From Rhizobium sp. BK196 (GTDB lineage: Bacteria; Pseudomonadota; Alphaproteobacteria; Rhizobiales; Rhizobiaceae): 64,000 bases of DNA. Below the pieces are notes generated by a model. That model made no database searches. It saw nothing but the letters and a program-made list of their open reading frames with translations, and was not told the DNA's origin. The first letter of the stretch is position 1. Each line of letters opens with the position of its first letter. The DNA is taken from NCBI RefSeq assembly GCF_014193255.1, contig NZ_JACHZB010000003.1:558001-622000 (forward strand). Reading direction: 5' to 3'. The translations under genes were made by a program, and so were the position numbers. Of this stretch, positions 52,959 through 62,683 are shown in pieces.

Positions 52959-55067
52959 TTGACCCCTTTCAAGAACCTGCCTACCCCGCCCGCCGCCGAA
53001 AAAAGACCCGTCTCCGACACGCGCCACGGCATCACGCGGACTGACGACTACGCCTGGCTGCGCGCCGACAACTGGCAGGCGATGTTCAAGGATCCTTCTA
53101 TCCTCGATCCTGACATCCGCGCCCACCTGGAAGCCGAAAACGGCTACATGAATGCGGCCATGGAAGACACCAAGCCGCTGCAGAAGACGTTGTTTGCGGA
53201 GATGCGCGGCCGCATCAAGGAAGACGACAGTTCCGTACCGGTTAAGGATGGTCCGTATGCCTACGGCACTTCCTTCGTCACTGGGGGTGAGCAGCCACGC
53301 TATTTCCGCATCCCCCGCGACGGCGGGGTGATGGACGAGAGGATCCGCACCATCCTGCTCGATGGCGACAAGGAGGCTGCCGGCAAGGCCTATTTCCGCC
53401 TCGCCGGGCTCGATCATTGCACCGACCACAGCCGCGGCATCTGGGGCTATGACGACAAGGGTTCCGAGTTCTTCACGCTGAGGGTTCGCGACCTCTCGAC
53501 GGGTGCGGATCTGCCCGATCTCATCGAGAATACGGGCGGCGGCGGCGTCTGGGCGCCTGACGGCAAGAGCTTCTTCTATTCGGCGCTCGATGAGAACCAC
53601 CGTCCGTCGAAAGTTTTCCACCATATTCTCGGCACGCCGCAGAGCGAGGACCGCCTTGTCTACGAGGAAGCGGATGCCGGCTTCTTCATGGGCGTCGGCG
53701 GTTCACTGCTCGACGATTTCATTTACATCGACATCCACGACCACGAAACGAGCGAGTATCGCCTGCTCTCGACCAAAGACCTGACAGCCGAGCCGACGCT
53801 AGTGGCCGCGCGTGAGGAAGGCATCGAATATTCGCTAGCGGAGGGCGGCGATGTTTTCTATATCCTGACCAACGACAGCGGCGCCAAGGATTTCAAGATC
53901 ATGGAAGCGCCGGTTGACAAGCCGGGCAAGGAAAACTGGCGCGAGGTCGTGCCGCACAAGCCCGGCACGCTCATCATCAGCCATATGGCCTATGCCCGTC
54001 ACCTGCTGTGGCTGGAGCGCAAGGACGGCCTGCCGCAGATCATGATCCGCGACCGCCGCACCGGCGAAGAGCATGCGATCGCCTTCGATGAGGAAGCCTA
54101 TTCGCTCGGCCTTTCGGGTGCCGCCGAATACGACACCGACGTCATCCGCTTCTCCTATTCGTCGATGACGACGCCCTCGCAGCTTTACGACTACAATATG
54201 CTCACGCGTGAGCGCACGCTCCTGAAGACCCAGGAAGTCCCGTCGGGCCACAATCCCGACGATTACGTCACCCGCCGCGTCTTCGCGCCGGCATGGGACG
54301 GCGAGAAAGTGCCGGTCACACTGCTCTACCGCAAGGATACGCCGCTTGACGGTTCCGCGCCCTGCCTGCTCTACGGCTACGGCGCCTATGGCATCACCAT
54401 TCCGGCCGGCTTCAACACCAACTGCCTGTCGCTTGCCGATCGCGGCTTCGTCTATGCCATCGCTCATATCCGCGGCGGCAAGGACAAGGGCTTTGCCTGG
54501 TACGAAGACGGCAAGATGGACAAGAAGACCAATACCTTCAAGGACTTCATCGCTGCCGCTGACTATCTGAATCAGGAGAAGTTCACGTCCTACGCGAACA
54601 TCATTGCCGAGGGCGGATCGGCCGGCGGCATGCTGATGGGCGCAGTCGCCAATATGGCGCCGGAAAAATTCGCCGGCTTCATCGCTGCCGTCCCCTTCGT
54701 CGACGTGCTCAATACCATGCTCGACGATACGCTGCCCCTCACTCCGCCGGAATGGCCGGAATGGGGCAACCCGATCGAAAGCCGCGAAGAGTACGAGCAG
54801 ATCGCCGCCTATTCGCCCTATGACAATGTCGGCGCCAAGCCCTATCCGCCGATCCTGGCGCTCGGTGGCCTGACCGACCCACGGGTCACCTACTGGGAGC
54901 CGGCGAAATGGGTCGCGAAGCTGCGCGACAAGACGACGGGTGCCGCGCCCATTCTGCTCAAAACCAACATGGATGCCGGCCACGGCGGCGCTTCCGGCCG
55001 CTTCCAGCGGCTCGAAGAGATCGCATTCGAATATGCGTTTGCGGTCAAGGTGGCGGGCAAGATGTGA
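52959..55067 (+). CDS. ptrB: Oligopeptidase B (S9A prolyl oligopeptidase family)
   Basis: I use TTG 52959, which follows GGAG, for a 702-residue enzyme; the frame upstream of it lacks a credible start. The N-terminal beta propeller (about 60-400) is followed by the alpha/beta hydrolase domain, with Ser554 in EGGSAGGML, the Asp in GGLTDPRV and the His in DAGHGG. This is the serine peptidase that cleaves small peptides after Arg or Lys in the cytoplasm. YGYGAYGI and GGKDKGFAWYEDG are characteristic of oligopeptidase B. Confidence 0.92.
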   Translation: MTPFKNLPTPPAAEKRPVSDTRHGITRTDDYAWLRADNWQAMFKDPSILDPDIRAHLEAENGYMNAAMEDTKPLQKTLFAEMRGRIKEDDSSVPVKDGPYAYGTSFVTGGEQPRYFRIPRDGGVMDERIRTILLDGDKEAAGKAYFRLAGLDHCTDHSRGIWGYDDKGSEFFTLRVRDLSTGADLPDLIENTGGGGVWAPDGKSFFYSALDENHRPSKVFHHILGTPQSEDRLVYEEADAGFFMGVGGSLLDDFIYIDIHDHETSEYRLLSTKDLTAEPTLVAAREEGIEYSLAEGGDVFYILTNDSGAKDFKIMEAPVDKPGKENWREVVPHKPGTLIISHMAYARHLLWLERKDGLPQIMIRDRRTGEEHAIAFDEEAYSLGLSGAAEYDTDVIRFSYSSMTTPSQLYDYNMLTRERTLLKTQEVPSGHNPDDYVTRRVFAPAWDGEKVPVTLLYRKDTPLDGSAPCLLYGYGAYGITIPAGFNTNCLSLADRGFVYAIAHIRGGKDKGFAWYEDGKMDKKTNTFKDFIAAADYLNQEKFTSYANIIAEGGSAGGMLMGAVANMAPEKFAGFIAAVPFVDVLNTMLDDTLPLTPPEWPEWGNPIESREEYEQIAAYSPYDNVGAKPYPPILALGGLTDPRVTYWEPAKWVAKLRDKTTGAAPILLKTNMDAGHGGASGRFQRLEEIAFEYAFAVKVAGKM

Positions 55068-55117
55068 GATTGGATGCGGCGTGTTCTCTGCACGCCACTC
55101 AATCAACGGAGGGAGAA

Positions 55118-55645
55118 ATGGCTGTCTATATCGCGCTGCTGAGAGCCGTGAATGTCGGCGGCACAGGCTCCCTGCCGATGGCGGAGCTGAAGGCGATCTG
55201 CGAGGAGCTCGGTTTCACCGACGTGAAGACCTACATCCAGAGCGGTAATGTGCTGTTTCGCTCGGATGAGGCCGAAAAAGCGATTGAAGAACAGCTCGAC
55301 GAAGCGCTGGGCAAGAAGATGGGAAAGCGGCCGGGCGTGATGGTGCGTAGCCGTAAGGAACTCGATGGCATCGTCGCCCACGCTCCCTTCCTCGACGCCA
55401 AGCCGAATTTTCTGCTGGTCTATTTCCTGCCAGAAGCGGCACCCAAAGATGCCCTGGAAAAGATGGTGGCGCCCGATGGCGAGGAAGCGAAGCTCGCCGG
55501 GCGTGAGATTTATGTGCACTATCCCATCGGCTCAGGTCGGTCGAAGCTGAAGCTGCCGGCGCTGAAGGCGGGGACCTCCCGCAACCTGAACACCGTACGC
55601 AAGCTCGCCGACCTGGCGGCCGAGATGGAAGACGGCGAGGTTTAA
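55118..55645 (+). CDS. DUF1697 protein
   Basis: ATG 55118 with the strong Shine-Dalgarno GGAGGGAGAA gives 175 residues. The family start MAVYIALLRAVNVGGTGSLPMAEL, the YIQSGNVLF stretch, and the C-terminal LPALKAGTSRNLNTVRKLADLA are characteristic of DUF1697, whose function is unknown. It starts 50 bases after oligopeptidase B on the same strand and may be cotranscribed. Confidence 0.88.
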   Translation: MAVYIALLRAVNVGGTGSLPMAELKAICEELGFTDVKTYIQSGNVLFRSDEAEKAIEEQLDEALGKKMGKRPGVMVRSRKELDGIVAHAPFLDAKPNFLLVYFLPEAAPKDALEKMVAPDGEEAKLAGREIYVHYPIGSGRSKLKLPALKAGTSRNLNTVRKLADLAAEMEDGEV

Positions 55646-55741
55646 AGCTGGCTGCTCCGGCTCATCGCCCCATAGACCGTGCCTGACGGCGACGAGCGGC
55701 GGCTGGATGACTGCTGAAGAGCATCCTCACCAAGAGAACGC

Positions 55742-57169
55742 CTACTTGGCCTTGTAGCCGCTGATCTCTTCGCCTGCGGTCGGCGAGAAGCGGAGGTTCC
55801 AAATGGTGGCGGTGATTGAGATGATCGCAACCACGATGAAGGCGGTGGAGAAATCGCCAAGCTCAGGCGTTTCGACACCGTTGAAGGCCATCGAAGCATG
55901 CAGCGCCAGCGCACCGATGCAGATGCCGAGCGAGAGCATCAGCTGCTGGAAGGTGGTGTAGAAGCTTGTAGCCGAGCTCATGCGTTCCTGGCCGATCTCG
56001 TCATAGGCGATGGTATTGTAAGCCGTGAACTGGAACGACATGAAAAAGGCGCTGAGCACCAATGCGATGAAGATCAGCGGCATCGGCCAGTCCGGCCGGA
56101 AGGCGGCGCAGAGGCCGTAGCCGATGGTGCCGAGAATACCATTGATAATCAGGCTTCTGCGGAAGCCGACACGGCGGAAGACGGCACGCGCCAGCGGCTT
56201 CATGAACAGCGCGCCAAGCGCGGTGGAAATGACGATCTGCCCAGCGGCGGCCGCCGAAAGGCCGAAGCCGATCTGGAAGAGCAGCGGCAGCAGGAAGGGC
56301 TGCGCGCCCTGCGTGATGCGGGTCAGCGAACCGGCAATGACCGAAGTGCCGAAGCTCGGCACTTTCATCAGTGAGAAATCCATGATCGGCGCCGGATGCT
56401 TGCGGGCATGGCGCAGATAAGCGATGCCGAAGAGCAGACCGATCGCGATGAGGAAGATCGAAAACGAGCCCTGCCCTTGATGGCTTGACAGTTCGAAGCC
56501 GAAGAGCAGCGAGCCGAGCGAGATGCCCGACAGGATGAAGCCGATAGTATCGAAAGGACCGGCCGCCTTGCCCTTCACTTCGTCGATGTAGATCGAGACG
56601 AAGATCATGCCGATGATGCCGATCGGCACGTTGATGTAGAAGATCCAGCGCCAGTCGAGATAGGTGACGATGAAGCCGCCGAGCGGCGGGCCGACGATCG
56701 GGCCGATCAACGCCGGCACCAAAAGCCAGGACATGGCGCTGACCATATCCTTGCGGTCGACGCTACGCATCAGCACCAGACGGCCGACGGGCATCATCAT
56801 GGCGCCGCCTATGCCCTGCAGCAGGCGGGCAAGCACGAGGAACGGCAAGGTCGGCGCGAAGGCACAGAGGATGGAGCCGACCACGAAAACGGCGATCGCC
56901 GAGCGGAAGACGGTGCGCGAGCCGAAACTATCCGCCACACGGCCGCTGGCGGGGATGAAGATCGCCAGACTGAGCAGGTAGGAGGTCAGGGCGATCGACA
57001 TGGCCGGGGCGTCGACGCCGAAATCGCGGGCCATTGTCGGCAGCGCGGTCGCCAGCACCGTTGCGTCGACATTTTCCATGAGCATGGCGCTCGCGACAAT
57101 CATCGCGATCACCCGGAAATTGGGTGCTGCACGCCGAGCCAACGGCGCATGGTAAATCTGATCCGACAT
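55742..57169 (-). CDS. MFS multidrug-type transporter, DHA2 (14-helix) family
   Basis: A 475-residue polytopic protein with 14 membrane segments. The MFS signature appears as SGRVADSFGSRTVFR (motif A variant) and LLQGIGGAMMMPVGRLVLMRS (motif C region, GPxxGG-like as PIVGPPLGGFIVTYLDWRWIFYINVPIG). The DHA2 group exports drugs using protons. Substrates are unknown. It starts MSDQIYHAPLARRAAPNFRV. The divergent promoter region towards selO (57170-57429) holds no gene. Confidence 0.9.
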   Translation of the reverse strand: MSDQIYHAPLARRAAPNFRVIAMIVASAMLMENVDATVLATALPTMARDFGVDAPAMSIALTSYLLSLAIFIPASGRVADSFGSRTVFRSAIAVFVVGSILCAFAPTLPFLVLARLLQGIGGAMMMPVGRLVLMRSVDRKDMVSAMSWLLVPALIGPIVGPPLGGFIVTYLDWRWIFYINVPIGIIGMIFVSIYIDEVKGKAAGPFDTIGFILSGISLGSLLFGFELSSHQGQGSFSIFLIAIGLLFGIAYLRHARKHPAPIMDFSLMKVPSFGTSVIAGSLTRITQGAQPFLLPLLFQIGFGLSAAAAGQIVISTALGALFMKPLARAVFRRVGFRRSLIINGILGTIGYGLCAAFRPDWPMPLIFIALVLSAFFMSFQFTAYNTIAYDEIGQERMSSATSFYTTFQQLMLSLGICIGALALHASMAFNGVETPELGDFSTAFIVVAIISITATIWNLRFSPTAGEEISGYKAK

Positions 57170-57429
57170 CGTCAGGGATCACTCGCAGTGGCGCAGCGGA
57201 GCACACGGGGCGACAGGGCCGCGGGAGAAGACATGGCAAAAATGCCAAGGGGAGATGATTTTGCTATACGCCGGCAATCATGGCGGCGCTATGTCTTTTA
57301 TGGCAAATCTGCTTTGACGAAAGGGAAAGGCAGATCACCATTCCTTGCACTTTTTTGCCCTTCGTGAAGCGAGTAGTTTGGCGCCAAGATCGGCTTGCGT
57401 GATCGCACCTGCGGCCCTACCTATTAGCC

Positions 57430-58932
57430 ATGACCTCCGCCCTGCAGAAAAACCGGCCGGACACGGCCTTCGGCTTCGACAATAGCTACGTGCGGCTGCC
57501 GCAGAACTTCTTCGCCTTACAGGCGCCGACGCAGGTGGCCGAGCCATGGCTCATCAAGCTCAACGAGCCGCTGGCCAGAGAATTGGGACTTAATGTCGAC
57601 ATTCTGAAGCGCGACGGGGCTGCGATCTTTTCCGGCAACCTCATCCCCGAAGGGGCCGAGCCGCTGGCGATGGCTTATTCCGGCCACCAGTTCGGACATT
57701 TCGTCCCGCTGCTCGGCGACGGGCGCGCGATCCTGCTCGGGGAGGTGATCGACCACAACGGGCAGCGCCGCGATATCCAACTCAAGGGTGCAGGGCAGAC
57801 GCCCTTTTCCCGCCGGGGAGACGGTCGGGCAGCCCTCGGCCCGGTGCTACGCGAGTATATCATCAGCGAGGCGATGTTTGCACTCGGCATTCCCGCCACG
57901 CGAGCGCTTGCCGCCGTGCTGACCGGTGAAAGCGTTCGGCGTGAGGATGTCTTGCCGGGTGCCGTCTTCACGCGCGTTGCTGCAAGCCATATCCGCGTCG
58001 GCACCTTCCAGTATCTTGCCGCTGGTGGTGACGAGGATGGCATCAAGGCGCTTGCCGACTATGTGATCGAACGGCATTATCCCGAGTTGCAGGCGGCAGA
58101 GAATCCTTATCTTGCGCTCTACGAGGCTGTCTGCGACCGGCAGGCGGCGCTGATCGCCCGCTGGCTGCAGGTCGGCTTCATCCATGGGGTGATGAATACT
58201 GACAATATGACGATCTCGGGCGAGACGATCGATTTCGGTCCCTGTGCCTTCATGGACGCCTATGATCCGATGACGGTCTTCTCCTCCATCGATCAGCACG
58301 GGCGTTATGCCTATGCTAACCAGCCGGGCATCGGGCAATGGAACCTGGCGCGCCTCGGCGAGGCGCTGCTGCCACTGATCGATGTTGACAGAGACAAGGC
58401 GATCGAACACGCCAACGCCATCATCAAGGCCTATGGCGAGCGGTTTCATGCCCATTGGCTGCAGGGTATGCGCGGCAAGATCGGCCTTGTTTCCGCCGAA
58501 GACGGCGATCTTGAACTCATTCAGTCGCTGCTGGCGCTGATGCAGGCACAGGCTGCAGACTTCACACTGACATTCCGGCGGCTTTCGGCCCTTGCAGGCG
58601 ATCCGGAGGCAGAGAGCGCTTTCGCATCGACATTCCGCGAACCGGCTGCCACCGCCGATTGGCTCGCACAATGGCGCGAGCGGTTATCGCGCGATCCGCA
58701 GATGCCCGCAGATCGGGCCGCTGCCATGAAACGGATCAACCCCGCCTTCATTCCGCGCAATCACCGCGTCGAGCAGGCAATCGAGGCTGCCGCTCAGGAT
58801 GGCGATTTCTCGTTGTTCGAGGCGCTGCTGGCTGTTCTTTCGCGCCCCTATGATGAGCAGCCGGCATTTGCCGCCTATATGGAGCCGCCGAAACCCGAAG
58901 AGCGGGTGCTCCAGACCTTCTGCGGAACCTGA
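57430..58932 (+). CDS. selO: SelO/YdiU protein adenylyltransferase
   Basis: The 500-residue protein is a SelO pseudokinase-fold AMPylase. The motifs include AYSGHQFGHFVPLLGDGRAILLGE (nucleotide and Lys region), QLKGAGQTPFSRRGDGRAALGPVLREYIISEAMFALGIPATRAL, and GVMNTDNMTISGETIDFGPCAFMDAYDP, which carries the metal-binding DFG-like triad. It ends in FCGT; the C-terminal Cys corresponds to the Sec position of eukaryotic SelO. SelO transfers AMP to protein Ser/Thr/Tyr residues and protects against oxidative stress. Confidence 0.94.
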   Translation: MTSALQKNRPDTAFGFDNSYVRLPQNFFALQAPTQVAEPWLIKLNEPLARELGLNVDILKRDGAAIFSGNLIPEGAEPLAMAYSGHQFGHFVPLLGDGRAILLGEVIDHNGQRRDIQLKGAGQTPFSRRGDGRAALGPVLREYIISEAMFALGIPATRALAAVLTGESVRREDVLPGAVFTRVAASHIRVGTFQYLAAGGDEDGIKALADYVIERHYPELQAAENPYLALYEAVCDRQAALIARWLQVGFIHGVMNTDNMTISGETIDFGPCAFMDAYDPMTVFSSIDQHGRYAYANQPGIGQWNLARLGEALLPLIDVDRDKAIEHANAIIKAYGERFHAHWLQGMRGKIGLVSAEDGDLELIQSLLALMQAQAADFTLTFRRLSALAGDPEAESAFASTFREPAATADWLAQWRERLSRDPQMPADRAAAMKRINPAFIPRNHRVEQAIEAAAQDGDFSLFEALLAVLSRPYDEQPAFAAYMEPPKPEERVLQTFCGT

Positions 58933-58976
58933 TTTCAGACAAGTCGATATCAACTGGGTCATACTAAAGGGAGATA

Positions 58977-59525
58977 ATGATGACTGATCTTCTCGATATT
59001 CCCGTCAAGACCGTTCAGGGCCGCGAGACGACGCTCAACGAATATCGCGGCCAGGTGCTACTCATCGTCAACGTCGCCTCCAAATGCGGCCTGACGGTGC
59101 AGTATGAAGGGCTTGAAAAGCTCTATGCCGACAAGCGCGAACGCGGCTTCGTCATCGCCGGCTTCCCGGCGAATGACTTCAAAGGCCAGGAGCCAGGCAC
59201 AGATGCGGAAATCCTGGATTTCTGCACCAGTACCTTCGGCGTCGATTTCCCGATGTACTCCAAGATTTCCGTCAAAGGGCCGGACAAACATCCGCTCTAT
59301 CAGAACCTGACCAGCGCAGACGTAGAAACGACGGGCGAAGGACCGATGCGCGAACGGCTGAAGAGCGCCGGCCTTGCCTCCGACGACAAGGAAATCCTCT
59401 GGAACTTCGAGAAATTCCTCGTCGGTCGCAACGGCAAGGTCGTTGCCCGTTTCGCCCCCGACGTGACGGCTGACGACAGTCGTCTGGTCTCGGCGATCGA
59501 CCGCGAGCTTGCAAAAGCGAATTAG
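58977..59525 (+). CDS. Glutathione peroxidase family protein
   Basis: A 182-residue thiol peroxidase with the active Cys37 in NVASKCGLTVQYEGL. The usual FPCNQF of the resolving region is FPANDF here, so both the resolving Cys and the tetrad Gln are changed; the tetrad Trp and Asn remain in LWNFEKFLV. It reduces hydroperoxides with thioredoxin or glutathione, but lacking the resolving Cys it would rely on another thiol. It follows selO, which fits an oxidative-stress theme. A strong hairpin follows the gene. Confidence 0.9.
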   Translation: MMTDLLDIPVKTVQGRETTLNEYRGQVLLIVNVASKCGLTVQYEGLEKLYADKRERGFVIAGFPANDFKGQEPGTDAEILDFCTSTFGVDFPMYSKISVKGPDKHPLYQNLTSADVETTGEGPMRERLKSAGLASDDKEILWNFEKFLVGRNGKVVARFAPDVTADDSRLVSAIDRELAKAN

Positions 59526-59533
59526 TGCGACAG

Positions 59534-59564
59534 TTTCAACCGCCGCGAATTGCGGCGGTTGAAA
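59534..59564 (+). terminator. Strong hairpin after glutathione peroxidase gene
   Basis: TTTCAACCGCCGC (59534-59546), loop GAATT and GCGGCGGTTGAAA (59552-59564): 13 perfect pairs. No T-run follows, yet this is the most stable stem in the window. Confidence 0.75.
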
Positions 59565-59646
59565 GGCAGCCCTTCCGCTCTACCTGCCTGATCGGCGTAT
59601 GTTTTTCGCCATCCTTCGATCCGGCTAACCAGCGGGAGACTGCCGT

Positions 59647-61986
59647 ATGGCAATCGTCATTACCTCCATCCTTTTCATCATTTTCGGACTGGCCCTAGGC
59701 GCCGGCGGGCTCTGGCTCGTCACGCTCGGCGGCAGCGTCTTCTATCTCTTCGCCGGACTGATGTTCCTGCTGACGGCAGGCCTGCTTCTCATGCGCAAGG
59801 CAGTGGCGCTCTGGGTCTATGCCGTGCTTGTGATCGTGGCCCTTGCCTGGGCGATCTGGGAGGTGGGATTCGACTGGTGGCAGCTCGGTCCACGCGGCGG
59901 GCTCATCATCCTCTTCGGGCTCTGGCTGCTGACACCGTGGATCCGCCGGCCGCTCGGCTTCCGCAGCCCGACCGGTACCTACTACGGCGCCAATCCCTGG
60001 CCGCTCGCCATTCCTGTTATCGCCGCCATCATCGTCGCTGTCTATTCGATGACGACGGATCCGCACGACCTCGCGGGCGACCTGCCGACGCAGGCGGTTA
60101 CCGCCACGCCGACCTTCGGCGGCAATGTGCCTGATGGCGAATGGCACCAATATGGCCGTACGCCCTACGGCCAGCGCTATTCGCCGCTCGACCAGATTAC
60201 CGTTCAGAATGTCTCCTCCCTTAAGGAGGCCTGGCGCTATCAGACCGGCGACGTGAAACGGCCCGACGACGTCGGCGAGACGACCTATCAGGTGACGCCG
60301 CTGAAGGTCGGCAACACGCTCTATCTCTGCACTCCGCACAATTGGGCGATCGCGCTCGATGCCAAGACCGGCCAGCAGAAATGGAAATATGACGCCAATT
60401 CCGGCATGAACCCGGACCGGCAGCACCAGACCTGCCGGGGAGTGACCTATTACAGCGACGAGGCAACGCCGGCAGGCCAGCCCTGCAAGGAGCGCGTCTA
60501 CCTGCCGACTTCGGATGCGCGGCTGATCGCGCTCGATGCCACCAATGGACAGGTCTGCACGGGCTTTGCGGAACAGGGCGTGCTGCAGCTACAGGCCGGC
60601 ATGCAGTACAATCCGGCCGGTTATTATTACTCCACCTCACCGCCAGTTGCCGTTGCGGGAAAAATCATCATCGGCGGGGCGGTCAACGACAACTATTCAA
60701 CAAAAGAACAGTCCGGCGTCATCCGCGCCTATGACATCAACAGCGGCGCACTGATCTGGAACTGGGATTCCGGCAATCCGGACCAGACGACGCCATTGCC
60801 GGAGGGACAGCATTACACGACGAATTCACCGAACAGCTGGTCGGTCTTCAGCGTCGATGACCAGCTCGGCATGGTATATATCCCACTCGGCAACCAGGTG
60901 CCGGACCAGCTCGGCATGAACCGCAGCGAGAATGTCGAGAAGTTCTCCTCCTCCGTCGTGGCGCTCGACATCAATACGGGCCGGCTGCGCTGGGTGCAGC
61001 AGTTCGTCCACCACGATCTCTGGGACATGGACGTGCCGGCCCAGCCGGTGCTGCTTGATCTGACGAAACAGGACGGAACGGCGGTGCCGGCGCTGGTGGC
61101 ATCCACCAAGCAGGGCGATATTTACGTGCTCGACCGGCGCACCGGCCAGCCGATCATTCCCTTCAAGGAAATCCCGGCACCTGACGGAGCGATCCCGGAA
61201 GATCACACCGCGCCAACGCAGCCGATCTCCGATCTTACCTTCTCGCCGGAGCCACTGCAGGAAAAGGATATGTGGGGTGTCTCGCTGTTTGACCAGCTTG
61301 TCTGCCGCATCGATTTCAACCGCTACAAATATGAGGGCCGATATACGCCGCCCTCGCTGCAGGGGACCATCGTCTATCCCGGTAATTTCGGCACCTTCAA
61401 CTGGGGCTCGGTCGCCGTCGATCCGGAGCGCCAGGTGATGTTCGGCATGCCAACCTACCTCGCCTTCACCTCGCGCCTGGTGCCATCAGCCGATATTCCG
61501 CCGCGCGGGCAGGATGAGAAAGGCAGCGAACAGGGCCTCAACCGCAATGATGGCGCGCCCTACGGCGTGTTCATGGGACCCTTCCTCGGACCGCTGCAGA
61601 TCCCCTGCCAGGCGCCGCCATGGGGCTATGTCGCCGGCGTCGACCTGCGTAGCGGCCGTATCGCTTACATGCACAAGAATGGCACGGTCCATGACATGAC
61701 GCCGTTGCCTCTTCCCTTCAAAGTGGGCGTGCCCGGCATCGGCGGGCCGATGGTGACCAAGGGCGGCGTTGCTTTCTTGGGCGCAGCCGTCGACAACTAT
61801 CTGCGCGCCTATGACGTGACGAACGGCCGCCAGCTCTGGGAGGCGCGTCTTCCGGCCGGCGGACAGGCAACGCCGATGACCTATACGGCCGATGACAACA
61901 AACAATATGTTGTCATGGTCGCCGGCGGGCATGGGTCTGTTGGCACCAAGCCCGGCGACTATGTCATCGCCTACACGCTGCCGTAG
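59647..61986 (+). CDS. gcd: PQQ-dependent membrane glucose dehydrogenase
   Basis: The 779-residue enzyme starts with five membrane helices (to about 150) that anchor it and carry ubiquinone binding, then an eight-bladed PQQ propeller in the periplasm. Key parts: GEWHQYGRTPYGQRYSPLDQI, PHNWAIALDAKTGQQKWKYD and CRGVTYY. The quinone-binding and PQQ contacts are in the propeller around GWDMDVPAQPVL-type sequence (LWDMDVPAQPVL). It oxidises glucose to gluconolactone in the periplasm. No pqq genes are in the window; PQQ supply is not shown. A terminator follows at 61988-62047. Confidence 0.93.
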   Translation: MAIVITSILFIIFGLALGAGGLWLVTLGGSVFYLFAGLMFLLTAGLLLMRKAVALWVYAVLVIVALAWAIWEVGFDWWQLGPRGGLIILFGLWLLTPWIRRPLGFRSPTGTYYGANPWPLAIPVIAAIIVAVYSMTTDPHDLAGDLPTQAVTATPTFGGNVPDGEWHQYGRTPYGQRYSPLDQITVQNVSSLKEAWRYQTGDVKRPDDVGETTYQVTPLKVGNTLYLCTPHNWAIALDAKTGQQKWKYDANSGMNPDRQHQTCRGVTYYSDEATPAGQPCKERVYLPTSDARLIALDATNGQVCTGFAEQGVLQLQAGMQYNPAGYYYSTSPPVAVAGKIIIGGAVNDNYSTKEQSGVIRAYDINSGALIWNWDSGNPDQTTPLPEGQHYTTNSPNSWSVFSVDDQLGMVYIPLGNQVPDQLGMNRSENVEKFSSSVVALDINTGRLRWVQQFVHHDLWDMDVPAQPVLLDLTKQDGTAVPALVASTKQGDIYVLDRRTGQPIIPFKEIPAPDGAIPEDHTAPTQPISDLTFSPEPLQEKDMWGVSLFDQLVCRIDFNRYKYEGRYTPPSLQGTIVYPGNFGTFNWGSVAVDPERQVMFGMPTYLAFTSRLVPSADIPPRGQDEKGSEQGLNRNDGAPYGVFMGPFLGPLQIPCQAPPWGYVAGVDLRSGRIAYMHKNGTVHDMTPLPLPFKVGVPGIGGPMVTKGGVAFLGAAVDNYLRAYDVTNGRQLWEARLPAGGQATPMTYTADDNKQYVVMVAGGHGSVGTKPGDYVIAYTLP

Positions 61987-61987
61987 T

Positions 61988-62047
61988 ACGGCAGCGGAGA
62001 GACACAAGCTCCGGGCAGGTTTGCCCGATCATGCTGCTGCCGTTTTT
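61988..62047 (+). terminator. Terminator after gcd
   Basis: ACGGCAGC (61988-61995) pairs with GCTGCCGT (62036-62043) and is followed by TTTT; inside, CGGGCA/TGCCCG (62012-62027) forms a second hairpin. The T-run ends 15 bases before the next gene's ATG. Confidence 0.7.
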
Positions 62048-62062
62048 CAGGGGGATTTTTTC

Positions 62063-62563
62063 ATGGAAATCGGTAGCAGCCTTTCAATTTATTCCGGCCT
62101 TGGTGCGCTTTTCGAGCAGGGCAAATCCAAGAACAAACAGACCGACGAATTTGGCGGCAGTGCGCGCAATCAATCCGGCGCGGGCCTAGAGCCGAGCACG
62201 ACGCCTCCGTCCATCGCCAATACGATGTGGGCGGTGCAGGCCGGCAACGAAACCTACATCAATCCGCCCTCCGATGAGGAGGCAACGATCAAGGAGGCAA
62301 ATAAACGCGTCGCTGCTGAATTCAGCGAGTGGAGCAGCATGACGCCCGAAGAATTCATCCGTGCGCGTTATCTCGCGGCACACAATCTCACCGAGGACGA
62401 CCTCAAGGCGATGTCCGCGGACGAGCGCGCCGCAATCGAGAAGGAAATCGCTGAACAGATCAAGCGCGAACTTGCAGGTATCGAGGATGACGGAGACGGC
62501 AACAAAAAACCCGCCGCTGCGCAATCGACGAGCACGCAGGGCGAAGAAAATTCAGCCACCTGA
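62063..62563 (+). CDS. Hydrophilic hypothetical protein (166 aa)
   Basis: ATG 62063 follows GGGGG and gives 166 residues. About residues 75-140 are charged helical (EEATIKEANKRVAAEFSEWSSM, then ERAAIEKEIAEQIKREL); the ends are Ser/Thr/Gly-rich and disordered. There is no membrane segment, no Cys and no recognised family; the pattern TPEEFIRARYLAAHNLTEDDLKAM suggests one small helical domain. It is isolated between two terminators, so it forms its own transcript. Its role is unknown. Confidence 0.65.
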   Translation: MEIGSSLSIYSGLGALFEQGKSKNKQTDEFGGSARNQSGAGLEPSTTPPSIANTMWAVQAGNETYINPPSDEEATIKEANKRVAAEFSEWSSMTPEEFIRARYLAAHNLTEDDLKAMSADERAAIEKEIAEQIKRELAGIEDDGDGNKKPAAAQSTSTQGEENSAT

Positions 62564-62579
62564 TCGCTACGCAAGTTCA

Positions 62580-62611
62580 AAAAGCCGCGAGTATGCTGCG
62601 CCGCGGCTTTT
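62580..62611 (+). terminator. Terminator between hypothetical gene and bla
   Basis: AAAAGCCGCG (62580-62589) and CGCGGCTTTT (62602-62611) pair over a 12-base loop; it can serve both the 166-aa gene and the convergent beta-lactamase gene. Confidence 0.75.
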
Positions 62612-62683
62612 CAATGATCGACGTCCGGCCTGCTCCGATCCGCCAGCCCCGGCTGAAGATCGTAGAAAATCAGGCGGCCTCTC

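Noticed and set aside
57250..57300. Operator between the DHA2 exporter and selO
   Set aside because: An imperfect GCCG/CGGC palindrome is present, but it is too degenerate in such GC-rich sequence to call.
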